DNA of 21,604 nt from a bacterium (GCA_037147175.1 JBAWVS010000047.1:1-21604); one strand, 5' to 3'. Shown: positions 13,265-21,330, counted from the stretch's first letter. Made by a program: numbers and translations. The notes: a model not told the origin generated them from the sequence alone.

Positions 13265-14386
13265 TTAAATAATCTCCAAAGTTGCCTGCAAACTCCCTGC
13301 TTCTTTTAAAGCCTGAAGAATTGAAATTAAATCATAAGGAGTAACACCTATTGAATTCAACGCCCTTACGAGGTCGCTAAGGTTCGCATTTGAAGGAACT
13401 TCTATTACTCTTCCACCTTCTTTATTTATATTAATCTGACTGTTTGAAACAGCTTGAGTTGTTCCTCCCGTTGAAAGGGCTGTCGGTTGAGAAATTTCAT
13501 TTGTCGTGCTTACCGTTACAGTTAAATTTCCATGAGCAACCGCAGCAGGAAGAAGTTTTACGTTATTCCCTATAACTATAGTTCCTGTTCTTTCATTAAT
13601 TACAACTTTTGCAACAGCATCAGCACTTGGTAAAGTCAGGTTTTCAAGAATTGAAATAAAACTAATCCTGTCATCATTGTATTTATCAGGAATATTAATT
13701 TGTATTGTGCTTCCGTCTATCGCTTTTGCAGGAGCAATTGTTGAAGCTACAACTTTTGCAACTCTTGCTGCCATTGTAAAATCTGTTTTATTAAGAACCA
13801 GTTTAAGCCCTGCTTCATCTCCGATTTCAGAGGTTATGTCTCTTTCTATAATAGCTCCGCTAGGAATTCTTCCCGAGGTTGTTATGCTTGTTCTTGTCGA
13901 ACTTCCGTTTGAAGATACATCTGTTCCTCCTGTACTTATAGGTCCTTGCGCAACAGCTACAACTTCACCGTTAGGAGCTAAAAGCTGTGTTTGAATCAAA
14001 ACGCCGCCTTCCAGACTTTTGGCATCAGCCATAGATGAAACAAGAACATCAATCGTATCGCCGCTTCTGACAAAAGGCGGGATTATTGCTGTAACAATTA
14101 CGGAAGCAGTGTTGCCTTTTTTAATATCATCGGGTTTATCAATAACGGTTCCAAGGTTTTTTAACAAAGAAACGTTTGTAATCTGTGTTGATTTACTGTT
14201 ATCGCCTGTCCCGGGAAGCCCTACAACTATACCATAGCCGACAACCTGATTTTCTCTGATGCCGTCTATATGGGCAACATCTTTAAGTCTTACACTGTAT
14301 GCTTCTGCTTTACAGCCTGAGCAAATAAAACTTATTACAAGCAATACAATTAAAATTAATATTTTTTTGTTTTTCCAAACTACCAT
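13265..14386 (-). CDS. flgI: Flagellar P-ring protein FlgI
   Basis: FlgI (373 residues) forms the ring in the peptidoglycan layer that serves as bushing for the rod. A Sec signal (hydrophobic residues about 8-24, possible cut after AEA near 29) starts the protein. The signature region follows: VRLKDVAHIDGIRENQVVGY then GIVVGLPGTGD. Later parts include VIVTAIIPPFVRSGDTIDVL, the NERTGTIVIG segment and the C-terminal LVRALNSIGVTPYDLISILQ. Length is typical. A Cys at residue 25 in ICSGC lacks a proper lipobox, so lipidation is unlikely. GGGAG lies 10 bp before the start, next to the flgH stop codon. Confidence 0.96.
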   Translation of the reverse strand: MVVWKNKKILILIVLLVISFICSGCKAEAYSVRLKDVAHIDGIRENQVVGYGIVVGLPGTGDNSKSTQITNVSLLKNLGTVIDKPDDIKKGNTASVIVTAIIPPFVRSGDTIDVLVSSMADAKSLEGGVLIQTQLLAPNGEVVAVAQGPISTGGTDVSSNGSSTRTSITTSGRIPSGAIIERDITSEIGDEAGLKLVLNKTDFTMAARVAKVVASTIAPAKAIDGSTIQINIPDKYNDDRISFISILENLTLPSADAVAKVVINERTGTIVIGNNVKLLPAAVAHGNLTVTVSTTNEISQPTALSTGGTTQAVSNSQININKEGGRVIEVPSNANLSDLVRALNSIGVTPYDLISILQALKEAGSLQATLEII

Positions 14387-14400
14387 CTGTTTTTGTCTCC

Positions 14401-15024
14401 CTAGAATAAAACTTTCATAAATTTGTTTACTAAACCTTCCGAGTCTGAAGAAGAAGTTGTTCCTTTTCCCACAACCGCATATTGAAGATTTGCGACATAT
14501 TTTGAACTAACCTCCCCGCTGTTTGTAATAAATCTCGGATCAAGAACTCCGCTGAGTAAAATTTCCGCTTTTTCTCCAGAGTTTATTGCTGATTTTTTGC
14601 CTTGAATAACCAGATTTCCGTTTGGCAAAATCTGAACAACCTGCGCTGTTATAATATCGGTTGTTGTTGTTGTTCTTACCACTTTTGCAGAATTACCCGT
14701 TGTAGTGTTTCCGCCGTAACCATCAAGGCTTTTAAATTTATCTGTTTTAAACAAAGTGTTTAAAATCGGTGTAAAAGCATCTTTAGCAGAAGAAGTGTTT
14801 GCAATATCAAGCGTAACCTGGCTTGTTGCGGATGAATTTTCTTCAATCAATACGGTTATTACATCGCCTATGCTTTTAGCTTTTATGGTGTTGAATAAAG
14901 ATCTCGGCTGAGTGTAGTAAACACCCTGCGAAATTCCTGTTCTGAACAAAGATTCGGCAAAAACAGGAGTTGCTGCTGATAAAATTATTATCATTATTAA
15001 TATTTCTGATATTTTTCTTTTCAT
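14401..15024 (-). CDS. flgH: Flagellar L-ring protein FlgH
   Basis: FlgH (207 residues) forms the outer-membrane ring around the rod. Family landmarks are LFNTIKAKSIGDVITVLIEE and NSSATSQ near residues 43-70, AQVVQILPNGNLVIQGKKSA in the middle and GVLDPRFI in the C-terminal half. The N terminus is a normal Sec signal (hydrophobic 8-22) with a clean signal-peptidase I site, VFA then ESL (cut after residue 23). There is no lipobox cysteine, although most FlgH proteins are lipoproteins. The gene lies between flgA and flgI; a palindromic repeat separates it from flgA. Its presence shows that the host has an outer membrane. Confidence 0.95.
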   Translation of the reverse strand: MKRKISEILIMIIILSAATPVFAESLFRTGISQGVYYTQPRSLFNTIKAKSIGDVITVLIEENSSATSQVTLDIANTSSAKDAFTPILNTLFKTDKFKSLDGYGGNTTTGNSAKVVRTTTTTDIITAQVVQILPNGNLVIQGKKSAINSGEKAEILLSGVLDPRFITNSGEVSSKYVANLQYAVVGKGTTSSSDSEGLVNKFMKVLF

Positions 15025-15048
15025 AACCCTTAACCGACCTTTTCCCTT

Positions 15049-15088
15049 GTCATTGCAAACCCCTGTATAGGTGTGGCAATCTAAATAT
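15049..15088 (-). repeat. Palindromic interspersed repeat, copy 1
   Basis: TGTCATTGCAAACCCCTGTA then TAGGTGTGGCAATCTAAATA resembles copy 2 (18043-18086): both start TGTCATT(G/A)C and end TGGCAATCTAAATAT, with different hairpin-forming centres. The ends also pair with each other (ATTGC/GGCAAT-like). The flgA stop codon (15081-15083) lies inside this repeat. The pattern recalls small GTCATTGCGAG...GCAATC palindromes that are scattered through many bacterial genomes. Confidence 0.55.
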
Positions 15089-15788
15089 TAACCAGAACTA
15101 TGTTTTCGCTTATTATTTTTCCCATATAATCTTTTTTGTAATTATTACTTCTTACTTTTATATAATCCCCTATGCTTCCCTTATCTAAAGCTGTTGCCGG
15201 TATTGTTACCGAAACCGACTGTGTTTTAAAGATTACAGAAATAGGACTATCCTTTATTATTGCCGGAATGTTTTCTATATAATCAGAATCTATAACATCT
15301 CCCGGTTGATAATTTTTTTTCGAACTATATTTATACGGATTAAAGTTTTTTCCTGTAATGGTTTTGGGCAAACAGGTTATTTCTTTTTCTTCAAGAATGA
15401 CATTTGTTAAGGTATCTCCTCTTTTAATGTAATCATTTGCCACCCAAACTGTGTCATAAATATTTATTTTTGCCTGAACAACAAATGATTTGTATAATTC
15501 ACCGTTTACAAGAACGCTAACTCTGACCAGTGTTACTGGATTAAAAAACTTGAGGTTTATTTTTGATTCAATTTCAACCTTTCCATTTTTTCCTTCGTTT
15601 GTTTCTATTTGTTGATAAGGTAAATCACTTATTTCAACTGTTGTTTTTCTGTTTGATTTAAGCTGTTCTTCAACATCTTTTTTTATTTTTTCTTTTAAAA
15701 ACTTTGCATCTAAAACAGCGGCATTGGCTTTGATTGACAAAGCCAGAAAAATTAAAATTAAAATTGCTGTTTTAAAAAGTTTTTTCAT
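15081..15788 (-). CDS. flgA: FlgA, P-ring assembly chaperone
   Basis: FlgA (235 residues) is a periplasmic chaperone that helps FlgI polymerise around the rod. It begins with a Sec signal (hydrophobic 7-19, cut after ANA at about residue 23). The C-terminal part holds the SAF/FlgA domain: VWVANDYIKRGDTLTNVILE with paired beta strands, then NYQPGDVIDSDYIENIPAII, and ends with IPATALDKGSIGDYIKVRSN and the usual closing strand. Length is normal. Its start lies 4 bp after the flgG stop, with AGGA ahead of the ATG, so the two are coupled. The stop codon lies within an interspersed palindromic repeat. Confidence 0.92.
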   Translation of the reverse strand: MKKLFKTAILILIFLALSIKANAAVLDAKFLKEKIKKDVEEQLKSNRKTTVEISDLPYQQIETNEGKNGKVEIESKINLKFFNPVTLVRVSVLVNGELYKSFVVQAKINIYDTVWVANDYIKRGDTLTNVILEEKEITCLPKTITGKNFNPYKYSSKKNYQPGDVIDSDYIENIPAIIKDSPISVIFKTQSVSVTIPATALDKGSIGDYIKVRSNNYKKDYMGKIISENIVLVNI

Positions 15789-15792
15789 TTTA

Positions 15793-16578
15793 TTATCCTA
15801 AGTTATTCGCAACTTGCAGCATTTGATCCGCTGATTTGATTATTTTTGAATTTGCTTCAAAAGCTCTTTCTGCCTGAATAAGATTGGTTAATTCCTCAAC
15901 CACCTGAACATTTGACCCTTCGAGAAATCCCTGCTGTATAGAACCAAAACCTTCCTGATTTGCTGTTCCCTCTATAGCTTTTCCTGAAGCAGATGTTTCT
16001 GAATAAAGATTTTTGCCTATAGCTGATAAACCAGCCGGATTTGCGAATTTTGCAAGTCTTAATGTTCCAACTTCTGTTTGCTCTGTTGTTCCCGGAGTTG
16101 TAACAGAAATTTTTCCGTCAGGTGTTATTGTAATTTCTTGAGCATTAGTAGGAATTGTAACCTGCGGCTGAACAATAAAGCCATCACTGGTACATAATTG
16201 TCCGTTTCCGTCAATTTTCATACTTCCGTCTCTTGTATAAGCCGTTGTTCCGTCATCTCTTTGAACTTCTAAAAAGCCGTCACCTTCTATTGCAACGTCT
16301 AATTTGCCTCCTGTTGATTGAAAAGAACCCTCGCTAAAGTTTCTTAATGTTGCGGCTGCTCTTGTACCGAGTCCTATCTGGATACCTACAGGCTGGTTTG
16401 TTCCCTGAGCAATTTGAGCGCCGGGAGCTTTTATAGTCTGAGAAAGCAGATCCTGAAATTCTGATCTTACTTTTTTATATCCTGTTGTATTAACGTTAGC
16501 TATATTGTTGGAAATAACGTCAATATTTATTTGTTGTGCCATCATTCCTGTTGTTGCCGTCGTTAAAGCTCTTAACAT
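15793..16578 (-). CDS. flgG: Flagellar distal rod protein FlgG
   Basis: FlgG (261 residues) builds the distal rod that crosses the P and L rings. The N-terminal helix and rod signature are clear (ATTGMMAQQINIDVISNNIA, NVNTTGYKK). The central GDGFLEVQ and AYTRDGSM motifs follow, and the C-terminal helix EELTNLIQAERAFEANSKII ends with ADQMLQVANNLG. It has no signal peptide, as expected for a type III substrate, and its length is the usual 260 residues. AAAGGGGAG precedes the ATG. It lies 49 bp after the flgF gene. Confidence 0.96.
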   Translation of the reverse strand: MLRALTTATTGMMAQQINIDVISNNIANVNTTGYKKVRSEFQDLLSQTIKAPGAQIAQGTNQPVGIQIGLGTRAAATLRNFSEGSFQSTGGKLDVAIEGDGFLEVQRDDGTTAYTRDGSMKIDGNGQLCTSDGFIVQPQVTIPTNAQEITITPDGKISVTTPGTTEQTEVGTLRLAKFANPAGLSAIGKNLYSETSASGKAIEGTANQEGFGSIQQGFLEGSNVQVVEELTNLIQAERAFEANSKIIKSADQMLQVANNLG

Positions 16579-16627
16579 TTTTATCTCCCCTTTGTTTTTA
16601 TTATTTGAATTTTTATTTTAAAATGCT

Positions 16628-17416
16628 TTATTCTTTTACCCGTCCTACATCATTTACAGATTTTTCCAGAGTTGCTTCGGTTGTTTTTACTATTTTTGCG
16701 AGTGTTTCATAGGTTCTTGTTGCAGAAATCGTATTAATCATTGTTCCTATTACATTGGAATTTGAACCTTCTATAAAACCCTGATTCACCCTACTGGTTT
16801 GGGATTCAACAGGTTTTATATTGTCATTTGAAGTTTTGTATAAAGCATTTCCAACTGCGGTTAAATCTTCGGGGTTGTTAAATTCAACTATTTTTAATTT
16901 ACCCACTTCTTTTTTATCAAAAAATATTTTCCCGTCCTGAGTAACGTTTATTTTGTTAATACTGTTTGTGTTTGTATCAATCTTTATAGGTGCACCGCCA
17001 TCGCTTAAAACAGGATTTCCGTCTTTTGTAACGAGTGTTCCTTCCTCATTAAGAGAAAAACATCCGTTCCTTGTATAACAATCTCCATTATTGCCTCCGA
17101 CAGCAAAAAAACCTTTACCTTCAATGGCAAAATCAAGATTATTGTCTGTTTTTTTTATGCTTCCCTGTTGTAAATCAAGTATTGTTGAATCAAGAACACT
17201 TCCTGAACTTAAAGTTCCGATAACTTTGTTTGTATTCGAAAAACTTTTTTCTTCTTTATTTTTTTCACTTATATTTATATCGCTTATATTTTTAAACACT
17301 GGTATAAGCTCTTTAAAGCCTGCTGTATTGGCGTTGGCCAGATTGTTGGAAATAACGTCTATGTTGTATTGTTGTGCTATCATTCCTGATGCTGCTGCGT
17401 CTATACCACTGACCAT
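16628..17416 (-). CDS. flgF: Flagellar proximal rod protein FlgF
   Basis: This second rod protein (262 residues) has the family opening DAAASGMIAQQYNIDVISNN followed by LANANTAGFKE, a central GKGFFAVGGNNGDCYTRNGC part, and a C-terminal helix with GSNSNVIGTMINTISATRTY. It is less conserved than the downstream FlgG, and the order flgF-flgG-flgA is common, so FlgF is the best call. I chose the ATG ending at 17416: CGGGAG lies nine bases upstream, and only one base separates it from the stop codon of the transglycosylase gene. An ATG 18 bp further up would overlap that gene. Confidence 0.88.
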   Translation of the reverse strand: MVSGIDAAASGMIAQQYNIDVISNNLANANTAGFKELIPVFKNISDINISEKNKEEKSFSNTNKVIGTLSSGSVLDSTILDLQQGSIKKTDNNLDFAIEGKGFFAVGGNNGDCYTRNGCFSLNEEGTLVTKDGNPVLSDGGAPIKIDTNTNSINKINVTQDGKIFFDKKEVGKLKIVEFNNPEDLTAVGNALYKTSNDNIKPVESQTSRVNQGFIEGSNSNVIGTMINTISATRTYETLAKIVKTTEATLEKSVNDVGRVKE

Positions 17417-17417
17417 T

Positions 17418-18020
17418 TTATTCAACTCCCGCATTGTTCATGATTTTATTTACATAATTTTGAGTTTCTTTGTATGGCGGGACTCCGCCGTATTTTTGAA
17501 CTGCCCCCGATCCTGCATTATAAGCGGCTAAACCCAATTTTACCGAATCATATTTGTTTATAAGATTTTTAAGATATTTTGTTCCACCCGCTATGTTCTG
17601 TTCAGCATCAAATGGATTTCTAACCCCCAGACCTTTTGCTGTTGACGGCATTAACTGCATTAAACCTAAAGCTCCTACCGGAGATACCGCTTTTGAATTA
17701 AATCCTGATTCTTGTTTTACTACTGCTTTTACAAGGTTTTTATCTATGTTGTATTTTTGGGAATATTTATCAATTAAGTTTAAAATTTCTCCTTTTGGAG
17801 CACCGGGTGCTTCGGGTACGTCCGGCAGTTCTGTTGTGTTTGGAAGGCTTGAATCATCTTTATTAAAATAATTATCAAGATTGATTTTGTTATTTAATAC
17901 ATTTCCAAAAGACTGATCTGAAGAAGTATTAGCCGAATTATTTGTTCCAAAGAGTGAATTTAACCGACTTTCTATTTCTTGAACACGTCTTATAGTTGTA
18001 TCAATACTCGTTGTATCCAT
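17418..18020 (-). CDS. SLT-type lytic transglycosylase of the flagellar operon
   Basis: The 200-residue protein has a C-terminal goose-type lysozyme (SLT) domain from about residue 78: the catalytic Glu104 in VKQESGFN, then GALGLMQLMPSTA, FDAEQNIAGGTKYLKNLI and LGLAAYNAGSGAVQKYGGVP. It cuts glycan strands to let the rod pass through peptidoglycan. The first 75 residues are polar, Asn- and Ser-rich and probably disordered. No Sec signal is visible, so export by the flagellar apparatus is likely. It is the first gene of the operon, directly ahead of flgF, and replaces the muramidase half missing from FlgJ. The ATG follows GGGTAGG closely. Confidence 0.9.
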   Translation of the reverse strand: MDTTSIDTTIRRVQEIESRLNSLFGTNNSANTSSDQSFGNVLNNKINLDNYFNKDDSSLPNTTELPDVPEAPGAPKGEILNLIDKYSQKYNIDKNLVKAVVKQESGFNSKAVSPVGALGLMQLMPSTAKGLGVRNPFDAEQNIAGGTKYLKNLINKYDSVKLGLAAYNAGSGAVQKYGGVPPYKETQNYVNKIMNNAGVE

Positions 18021-18042
18021 CCTACCCGATCGTCCCCTTTTT

Positions 18043-18086
18043 TGTCATTACGAGGCTTACAAAGTAAGCTTTGGCAATCTAAATAT
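18043..18086 (-). repeat. Palindromic interspersed repeat, copy 2
   Basis: TTGTCATTACGAGGCTTACA, then AAGTAAGCTTTGGCAATCTA and AATA. The centre forms a perfect hairpin, GCTTAC/GTAAGC around AAA. Its ends match the repeat at 15049-15088. It lies between the flagellar operon start and the terminator at 18162-18187; the rest of 18021-18209 holds no gene and must contain the flagellar promoter, which I cannot place with confidence. Confidence 0.55.
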
Positions 18087-18161
18087 AATTTCCCACCTAT
18101 ATAAAGTTACAACATGTGATAAGCGTTCACATCCACCCCTAGATGTAAATAAGACGCACAA

Positions 18162-18187
18162 AAAAATACACCTCGCGGTGTATTTTT
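18162..18187 (-). terminator. Strong intrinsic terminator of the dnaN-recF-dciA operon
   Basis: AAAAATACACC (18162-18172) and GGTGTATTTTT (18177-18187) form an 11-bp perfect stem with a 4-nt loop. Runs of T on both strands make it work in either direction. It lies 23 bp past the DUF721 stop codon on the minus strand. Confidence 0.88.
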
Positions 18188-18209
18188 ATTTTAAACATTA
18201 TAAATTTTG

Positions 18210-18860
18210 TTATTTCTTGTATTTACAAGAAGGACAAAGATTTTCACCTTCGGGGGAATAATATTTTATAGTAATTCCACACTCCGAACATACGGGAAAA
18301 CCGTTATTTTTGCGCCATTCCTGTATTTTTAAATCTTTTATTATCGTGTTATACATTTTTTCTTTTAATTCTTCCGAATAAAAACTTTGATCCCCTAAAG
18401 ACTTTTTTATAGACAAAACAGCACTTTGTGAAAGTTCTATCCTGTTTAATTCTTCCTCTGTAAAATTCTTTTCTATTTTATAAAAATTTTTATTTTCTTC
18501 TTCTGTTTTTTGTTTTGTTTCTTTTTTTAATTCTTCCCATATTTTTGAATTAAACAAAATATCTTTTATATTGTAATTAAAGTCTTTTGCAACAACCTTT
18601 ATTTTTTTTATAATATCTTCTTTGAAAAAACTCAATTCCTGCGCTACAGCGGAAGAAGAAACGGCAACCGTCAATATATCCTCTCCCTGTCTTGATTGAA
18701 TATAAACAACTTTAGACGAATTTTGAAATTTTGGACCAACTATTTTTGACCATAATTTAGCAAATTCCTGTTGTTTAAGACCTTTATCTAGTCCCATTTC
18801 AACCATTACAGAGTTTAATACACTTTCTATGTTATTAAAATAATTATTCTTTTCCTTCAA
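18210..18860 (-). CDS. dciA: DciA-like (DUF721) replicative helicase loader candidate with zinc-ribbon tail
   Basis: The product has 216 residues. Residues about 8-105 match DUF721/DciA: IESVLNSVMVEMGLDKGLKQ, then LWSKIVGPKFQNSSKVVYIQ and LTVAVSSSAVAQELSFFKED. DciA proteins interact with and help load the DnaB helicase in bacteria lacking DnaC or DnaI. A lysine/glutamate-rich linker follows, and the last 30 residues carry two C-x2-C pairs (CSEC and CPSC), a zinc ribbon that is not part of the core family. The gene follows recF by 17 bp and ends the dnaN operon, next to the likely origin; that location supports a replication role. The helicase-loader assignment comes from family knowledge. Confidence 0.82.
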   Translation of the reverse strand: MKEKNNYFNNIESVLNSVMVEMGLDKGLKQQEFAKLWSKIVGPKFQNSSKVVYIQSRQGEDILTVAVSSSAVAQELSFFKEDIIKKIKVVAKDFNYNIKDILFNSKIWEELKKETKQKTEEENKNFYKIEKNFTEEELNRIELSQSAVLSIKKSLGDQSFYSEELKEKMYNTIIKDLKIQEWRKNNGFPVCSECGITIKYYSPEGENLCPSCKYKK

Positions 18861-18877
18861 AAAATTTACCTGCTTTT

Positions 18878-20029
18878 TTAAATAATCTTTCCTGATTCTA
18901 TATTATAAACAACAACTTCTTCAAGAAATTTTTCGTTAAAACCCGAAATATCTGTTGTTGTAATGATTGTTTGGGTATCCTCTTTAATTGATTTCAGCAA
19001 ATAATTTTGTCTGGTTTTATCGAGTTCCGCTAAAACATCATCCAAAAGCAAAATCGGACTTTCGCCTATAATATTTTTTACAAAATCAAGCTCAGAGAGC
19101 TTTAAAGCAAGCACAATAGTTCTTTGCTGACCCTGCGAAGCAAAACTTTTTGCCTCTATTTTGTTTATATAAAAAGAAACATCATCTCTATGAGGACCTA
19201 TAACTGTTTGAAACCTTGCTATTTCTTCATTTCTTTTTTTTTCAAAAGTTGTTTTATATTCTTCTAAAATATTTTCAGGAGAAATTATTTCATCTTCTCT
19301 TGCATTAAAATTACCTGAAACTGTTGAATTATACTCTAAAACAAGGTCTTCTTTTTCTTCCTGAGAAATGTTTTTATGTTTTAAATTAGCTATCTTTTGA
19401 ACTTCTTTGAGATATTTTTGCCTTAAATGAATAATATTGCTTCCTGAAACAGAAAGTTGTTCGTCAAAAACAGCTAAAGTATCCTGTTGTACTTTGTTTA
19501 AATGAAAATTGCCTTTAAATTCTTTTAATAAGTTATTTCTCTGCGTTTTAATCTTGTTGTATTTACCTAATCTGTCTTTGTAAGAAGGATAAATCTGGCT
19601 TATTGCATCATCTAGCCATTTTCTTCTATCTGAAGGTGTTCCTCTTAATAAAAGCAAGTCTGAAACACCAAAGTTTACAACGACAAGATTGCCTAAATAT
19701 TGGGAATAAGAAGATTTTTTTAATCCGTTAACTTTGATGAGCTTTTGTTTTGGCGGATTTATAAAAATGCTTAAATCAATATCTGTTTCGTTTTTAATTA
19801 ATTCTGCGCTTAAAAAAGAAGAATCACTTCCTTTTTTTATAACTTCTGAATCATTATTAGCTCTAAAAGAAGAAAGGGTGGCTAAATAATAAATACTTTC
19901 CAGTAAATTTGTTTTTCCCTGAGCGTTTTTACCTAAAAGTATTATTTTATTTCCTGAAAAATCTATTTCGCAGGAATCATAATTTCTAAAATTTATTAAT
20001 TTTAACTTTTTAAGAAAAATTTTTATCAC
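18878..20029 (-). CDS. recF: DNA replication and repair protein RecF
   Basis: RecF (383 residues from this start) is an SMC-like ATPase that helps load RecA at gaps. Walker A GKNAQGKT lies at residues 33-40, the ABC-type signature ASQGQQRTIVLALKLSE near 300, and Walker B PILLLDDVLAELD shortly after. LKLINFRNY near the N terminus is the standard opening. I used the GTG ending at 20029 because a purine-rich stretch (AAGGGGAGG) lies just upstream; a GTG ending at 20050 is also in frame but has no binding site and would add seven residues encoded by a low-complexity, palindromic segment. It follows dnaN, the usual order near bacterial origins. Confidence 0.94.
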   Translation of the reverse strand: MIKIFLKKLKLINFRNYDSCEIDFSGNKIILLGKNAQGKTNLLESIYYLATLSSFRANNDSEVIKKGSDSSFLSAELIKNETDIDLSIFINPPKQKLIKVNGLKKSSYSQYLGNLVVVNFGVSDLLLLRGTPSDRRKWLDDAISQIYPSYKDRLGKYNKIKTQRNNLLKEFKGNFHLNKVQQDTLAVFDEQLSVSGSNIIHLRQKYLKEVQKIANLKHKNISQEEKEDLVLEYNSTVSGNFNAREDEIISPENILEEYKTTFEKKRNEEIARFQTVIGPHRDDVSFYINKIEAKSFASQGQQRTIVLALKLSELDFVKNIIGESPILLLDDVLAELDKTRQNYLLKSIKEDTQTIITTTDISGFNEKFLEEVVVYNIESGKII

Positions 20030-20108
20030 CCTCCCCTTCTCTTCCCTCACAAGGGAGGAAATAAAAGAGTTTTAGGTTTACCCTTTATACTTTGTTTTTA
20101 ACTCGGTT

Positions 20109-21221
20109 CTAATTAACCTGAACAGGCATTATAAGGCAAAGAAAATCATCTTCACCATCCGGTTTAAACAAAGTACCTGCTAAAGCACCGTTAAGCTCTA
20201 TTAAAACTTTGTCTGAATCAACTACTTTAAGAAAATCCTGAATATATTTGTGATTAAAAGCTATATTTAATTCTTCTTCCGAATATTCAACATCTATTTC
20301 ATCGCAAGAATCTCCTAAATCAGGAGTATCAGCTGTTAATTTAAGTTTGTTATCGTTAAAATTCATTTTAACAATGTTTGTTCGTTCATTAACCATTGTT
20401 GAAGCTCTGTCTATAGCTTGATTTAATAAATTTTTATCTGCTATTGCTTTTATTTCATAATTTTTAGGAATTAATTGCTCATAAGCAGGATATTGTCCTT
20501 CTATAAGCCTTGATGTTATACATCTGTCTTTTAATTTAAACATAATCTGGCTATTTTTAACGGTTATAGAAACTGTTTTATCTTCAACACCGGATAAAAT
20601 TCCTGAAAATTCTTTTAAAGTTCTGGATGGAATAACCACCGCATAATCTTTTTGCTCTTTATTTTGTATATTTTCTTTTACTCTTGTAAGTCTGTTTCCG
20701 TCAGTTGCAGCCATTTCAAGATTGTTTCCGCTTGTTTTAAAGAAAACTCCGCTTAAAACATTATTTGTATCATAAGTTGCCGTTGCAAAAGTTGTTTGTT
20801 TTATTGCTTTAATCATTGGAATTATATCTATATTTATAAATTCTTCTGATTCAGGATATTCAATCTGAGGAAATTCGCTTGCTGAAATACCTTTAATATC
20901 AAATTTTGATTTGCCGCATTTAATTTCCATTAAATTATTATCTTCATTTAGATTAAAACTAACTGCTTCACTTGGTAATTTTGAAATTATTTCAAAAAGT
21001 TTTTTGGAAGGTAAAGTAATACTTCCTTTTTTTACAATAATTGAAGGAATATTTATTTCTATTGAAATATCAAGATCGGTTGCACAAAGCTTTAAGAGAT
21101 TTTCTTCTGTTGTTTCCATTAAAACATTTGATAAAACAGGCTGAATTCCACGAGAAGCTGCTGCTTTTCCAACTACATTTAATCCATTGTAAATAACATC
21201 TTTTTGAACTGTAAATTGCAT
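20109..21221 (-). CDS. dnaN: DNA polymerase III beta subunit (sliding clamp)
   Basis: DnaN (370 residues) is the ring-shaped processivity clamp. Three repeated clamp domains are evident: residues about 1-120 (MQFTVQKDVIYNGLNVVGKA, ending in CGKSKFDIKGISASEFPQ), about 128-245 (FATATYDTNNVLSGVFFKTS, TDGNRLTR, then VVIPSRTLKEF) and about 246-370 (LIEGQYPAYEQLIP, STMVNERTNIVKM, then NHKYIQDFLK). The C terminus LCLIMPVQ is the conserved end of the family. AGGAG precedes the ATG. Being the first gene beside the origin region, it probably has its promoter inside that region, as in many bacteria; no clear -35/-10 pair stands out. It heads the dnaN-recF-dciA operon. Confidence 0.97.
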   Translation of the reverse strand: MQFTVQKDVIYNGLNVVGKAAASRGIQPVLSNVLMETTEENLLKLCATDLDISIEINIPSIIVKKGSITLPSKKLFEIISKLPSEAVSFNLNEDNNLMEIKCGKSKFDIKGISASEFPQIEYPESEEFINIDIIPMIKAIKQTTFATATYDTNNVLSGVFFKTSGNNLEMAATDGNRLTRVKENIQNKEQKDYAVVIPSRTLKEFSGILSGVEDKTVSITVKNSQIMFKLKDRCITSRLIEGQYPAYEQLIPKNYEIKAIADKNLLNQAIDRASTMVNERTNIVKMNFNDNKLKLTADTPDLGDSCDEIDVEYSEEELNIAFNHKYIQDFLKVVDSDKVLIELNGALAGTLFKPDGEDDFLCLIMPVQVN

Positions 21222-21318
21222 AATATTTTTTATCTCCTAAAAAAGTGACTTTTGACAGTTTAATTTTTTATCCTATTTATATTTTACTTACTAAATAAAA
21301 TATATTAATTTATTAATT

Positions 21319-21330
21319 TAGTAGTAGTAG
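21319..21330 (-). other. DnaA-trio run
   Basis: TAGTAGTAGTAG on the plus strand is four consecutive trio units in the orientation used for single-strand loading of DnaA: it lies between a DnaA box and the A/T-rich unwinding tract, with the CTA units on the strand that reads away from the box. In Bacillus subtilis the same order (box, spacer, trio, A/T tract) defines the unwinding site. Confidence 0.7.

Noticed and set aside
13677-14237. Plus-strand reading frames across flgI and other flagellar genes
   Set aside because: They are antisense shadows of strongly conserved minus-strand genes, without ribosome binding sites.
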